Shown: positions 62,149 to 64,000 of the stretch, piece after piece
Layout of the letters: every line of letters begins with the position of its first letter
Position numbering within the stretch: position 1 is the stretch's first letter
Assembly: GCA_002778095.1 (NCBI GenBank)
Contig: PCDL01000001.1
Span: 1 to 64,000, forward strand
Length of the DNA: 64,000 nt
Direction of reading: 5' to 3'
Origin: Fragosphaeria purpurea
Taxonomy: Eukaryota > Ascomycota > Sordariomycetes > Ophiostomatales > Ophiostomataceae
Position numbers and translations under genes: made by a program
The notes under the pieces: generated by a model
Databases searched by the model: none
Seen by the model: the letters and a program-made list of their open reading frames with translations, nothing else
What the model was told of the DNA's origin: nothing

Positions 62149-63077
62149 ATGTTGGCGTCATTACGGACAAGACCAACTGCATTTCTACGAGGTGAGTCGT
62201 ATTGGCATTGCATTATTTCATCCTTCGCTACCAACGGCGTTATTGTCGATTTTGCGCTTTGCTCACTCAGTGCCTGTGAAAATGATAGCCAAGCCAACAT
62301 CCCTCAAGCCCGACGCGTTGGTGCCCTTGATGCCCTCCCGCGGCCCTTTCGTCGTTGCTTCCGTCGACCCAACCACCCCGTCTGCGGCTTTCTCATCTTC
62401 CGCACGTATATACGAGGCATCTTCTGTTAGACAGCACGAACATCGAGAACTCAACCTCTCACCCCTCAGCGCGACGGGTTTGGCCCAAAGCGAACGGCGT
62501 GAAGTTCTTTTGCCTAGCCAGGAGGGCAATAAGGGTCTCGTCCAATATGCATTGTGTGTGCAAACCACCAAAGTTGAAATACATTAGCTCCTATCAGTAA
62601 TGCTGACGATCTATGATTTACTTCAGGACCACTCTAGACATTATTGCCAACTGGGGCCGCCAGTCGTCCTTCTGGCCCATGACTTTCGGCCTCGCCTGTT
62701 GTGCTGTCGAGATGATGCATTTGTCAACGCCGCGTTACGATCAGGATCGCTACGGTATTATTTTCCGTGCATCCCCGCGCCAGTCCGACGTTATGATTGT
62801 GGCTGGCACTCTGACCAACAAAATGGCACCGGCGCTGCGCCAGGTGTACGATCAAATGCCCGAACCACGATGGGTTATCTCTATGGGCTCCTGTGCCAAT
62901 GGTGGCGGCTATTACCACTATAGCTACTCCGTAGTACGGGGTTGTGACCGCATCGTGCCAGTGGACGTGTATGTGCCAGGCTGTCCTCCTACGAGCGAGG
63001 CGCTGATGTACGGCGTCTTTCAACTGATGCGTAAACAACGCAAAACGAAAATCACGCGCATGTGGTACCGGAAGTGA
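62149..63077 (+). CDS. NDUFS7: NADH:ubiquinone oxidoreductase 20-kDa subunit (PSST/NDUFS7)
   Basis: Mitochondrial complex I core subunit that carries the terminal Fe-S cluster N2 and helps form the quinone site. Exons 62149-62191, 62271-62553 and 62627-63077 total 777 nt (258 aa). Exon 1 encodes a basic presequence (MLASLRTRPTAFLR), as expected for mitochondrial import. The N-terminal ~110 residues are poorly conserved, then LPSQEGNKGLVQYAL joins TTLDIIANWGRQSSFWPMTF across intron 2. N2 ligands are Cys133 and Cys134 (GLACCAVEMMH), Cys198 (GSCANGG) and Cys228 (PGCPP). The 64- and 30-residue spacings match the family. The C-terminus is TKITRMWYRK. Splice sites are GTGAGT/CTCAG and GTGTGT/TTCAG, with CTGAC in intron 2. 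It converges with the HECT ligase gene. Confidence 0.96.
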
Positions 63078-63808
63078 TCGCTCGTTTGAGGGTTTTTCTT
63101 CTGTGGCGGCTCCTAGATTCAGGGAAAAGCGATTACCACGACAGAAATAAAGTTTTATAATGCATTTTCAGATTTCATTTTCTTCGATCTTTTTTTGTTG
63201 TTGTTGGTTTCCGGGGGGAGGAGGACGTCTAGGTCTTCGTTTTTATTCTAGTAAGATAAGGAGAGGAATGTAAGACATTCAAAAATGCGGAATCAGATTG
63301 TACTTGATGTTGCACCTCGGCTGAGGAACTGATGAAGAGAGCGTGCCAAAGGTAAGGACCTGCACCTTGTGAGTGAAATAAGATAAAACGTTGAATTAAG
63401 TTTATCTGATGCTATGCTAGGACCTTTTTGCTTCTTGTGCCGTGCAGATATCGTGGCTTAACATAATCGCCAGGTCTAGGATACCGCAATAAATCCGCTG
63501 TCAAGGACCAGGCTCCGAAGTGCGTCGCTTGCGCATCGAATTTTTGTGTTACATGTAATACATCGCGCAGCGCACGCCAGCCTTTTTTTTATTGCATAGT
63601 AAAACTGATTTTCATATCAAAGTCAAACTAAATTACACAAAACGGGAACGTAGGTAGAATGTAATGAAACAAAGAGCGTGCGTAAAAAAACGGGTTGTGT
63701 TTACGAAGGCACAACCGAGAACTGGGACATATTGATTAACAGTTCCTCAGCTGGAAAACAATGATGCGATTACACGAGCTAGAACAAGAACGAAACAACA
63801 AACAAAAA
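63078..63808. terminator. Shared 3' region of NDUFS7 and the HECT ligase
   Basis: 731 bp between convergent stop codons. AATAAAG at about 63,147 is a plausible polyadenylation signal for NDUFS7. No gene or repeat is seen. Confidence 0.5.
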
Positions 63809-64000
63809 CTATTCCTGGCCAAAGCCCATCGTTTCCTCAACCGCAATTGTCAACTTTTGTTGGAGCATTTCTAGGTTTTTATACGGAGGAAGGTCCAACC
63901 GGTTGAAACTGATCATGCGTTAGCTAGGAATAAGATTCGTACGAAAACGAGGGCGTGAAAAAGGTAAAGGGGCATACCAAGTGTGAGCTTTTGGTAAATT
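63809..64000 (-). CDS. RSP5: HECT E3 ubiquitin ligase, Rsp5/NEDD4 type (C-terminal end, partial)
   Basis: Only the last two exon parts are inside the window: 64000-63978 (running off the edge) and 63908-63809, split by a 69-bp intron (GTATGC...GATCAG, branch GCTAAC). The spliced product reads NLPKAHTCFNRLDLPPYKN and ends VEETMGFGQE, the typical C-terminus of Rsp5/NEDD4 HECT domains. The Cys in HTC is the catalytic thioester Cys, and its codon is split TG|T by the intron. The N-terminal C2 and WW domains lie beyond 64 kb and are not seen. The symbol rests on the HECT tail alone. Confidence 0.85.

Overview
The window is the end of a chromosome of a filamentous ascomycete (Pezizomycotina). It opens on a CCCTAA telomere repeat. 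Its genes carry short fungal introns (about 50-170 bp, GT-AG with CTAAC/CTGAC-like branch points) and encode fungal versions of conserved eukaryotic proteins. The dominant feature is repeat-induced point mutation (RIP). In 1-30.05, 35.2-38.3, 47.24-61.8 kb the dinucleotides CpA and TpG are nearly absent, replaced by TpA, while CpG is kept. The few surviving CpA/TpG sites are mostly CAC/GTG. Three gene islands have normal dinucleotide use.

Layout. 1-65: telomere. About 0.5-4.4 kb: RIP-killed telomere-linked RecQ-type helicase (- strand). 4.51-12.88 kb: complete Ty3/Gypsy chromovirus with 265-bp LTRs and a TAAAC target duplication, carrying an unusual GC-rich antisense reading frame between the chromodomain and the 3' LTR. 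14.2-18.9 kb: a second, different RIP-killed RecQ-type helicase (- strand). 18.9-30.05 kb: an AT-extreme block, several minisatellites, a tandem pair with a Pol III B-box-like motif, and an unrecognised decayed coding stretch. 30.15-35.11 kb (island 1): a divergent pair, a UNC93-like MFS transporter and a dimethylformamidase large-subunit homologue. 36.0-38.46 kb: DNA transposon with terminal inverted repeats plus a partial inverted copy whose outer end is not mutated. 38.77-46.84 kb (island 2): DBP5, a PSD2-type phosphatidylserine decarboxylase and epsilon-COP. 47.2-61.8 kb: nested decayed elements (Copia, Tad-like LINE, truncated Gypsy copy, Copia LTR). 62.15-64 kb (island 3): complex I 20-kDa/PSST subunit and the 3' end of an Rsp5-type HECT ubiquitin ligase.

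How it works together. Islands 2 and 3 are housekeeping genes: mRNA export, phospholipid synthesis, COPI traffic, respiration and ubiquitination. Island 1 looks accessory: a transporter next to an amide hydrolase, sealed between RIP-mutated blocks. Multi-copy DNA around these islands has been mutated almost to exhaustion. Gene structures were assembled by eye from reading frames, splice sites and family conservation. All six total coding lengths I could close are multiples of three. Boundaries in the RIP-mutated regions are approximate.
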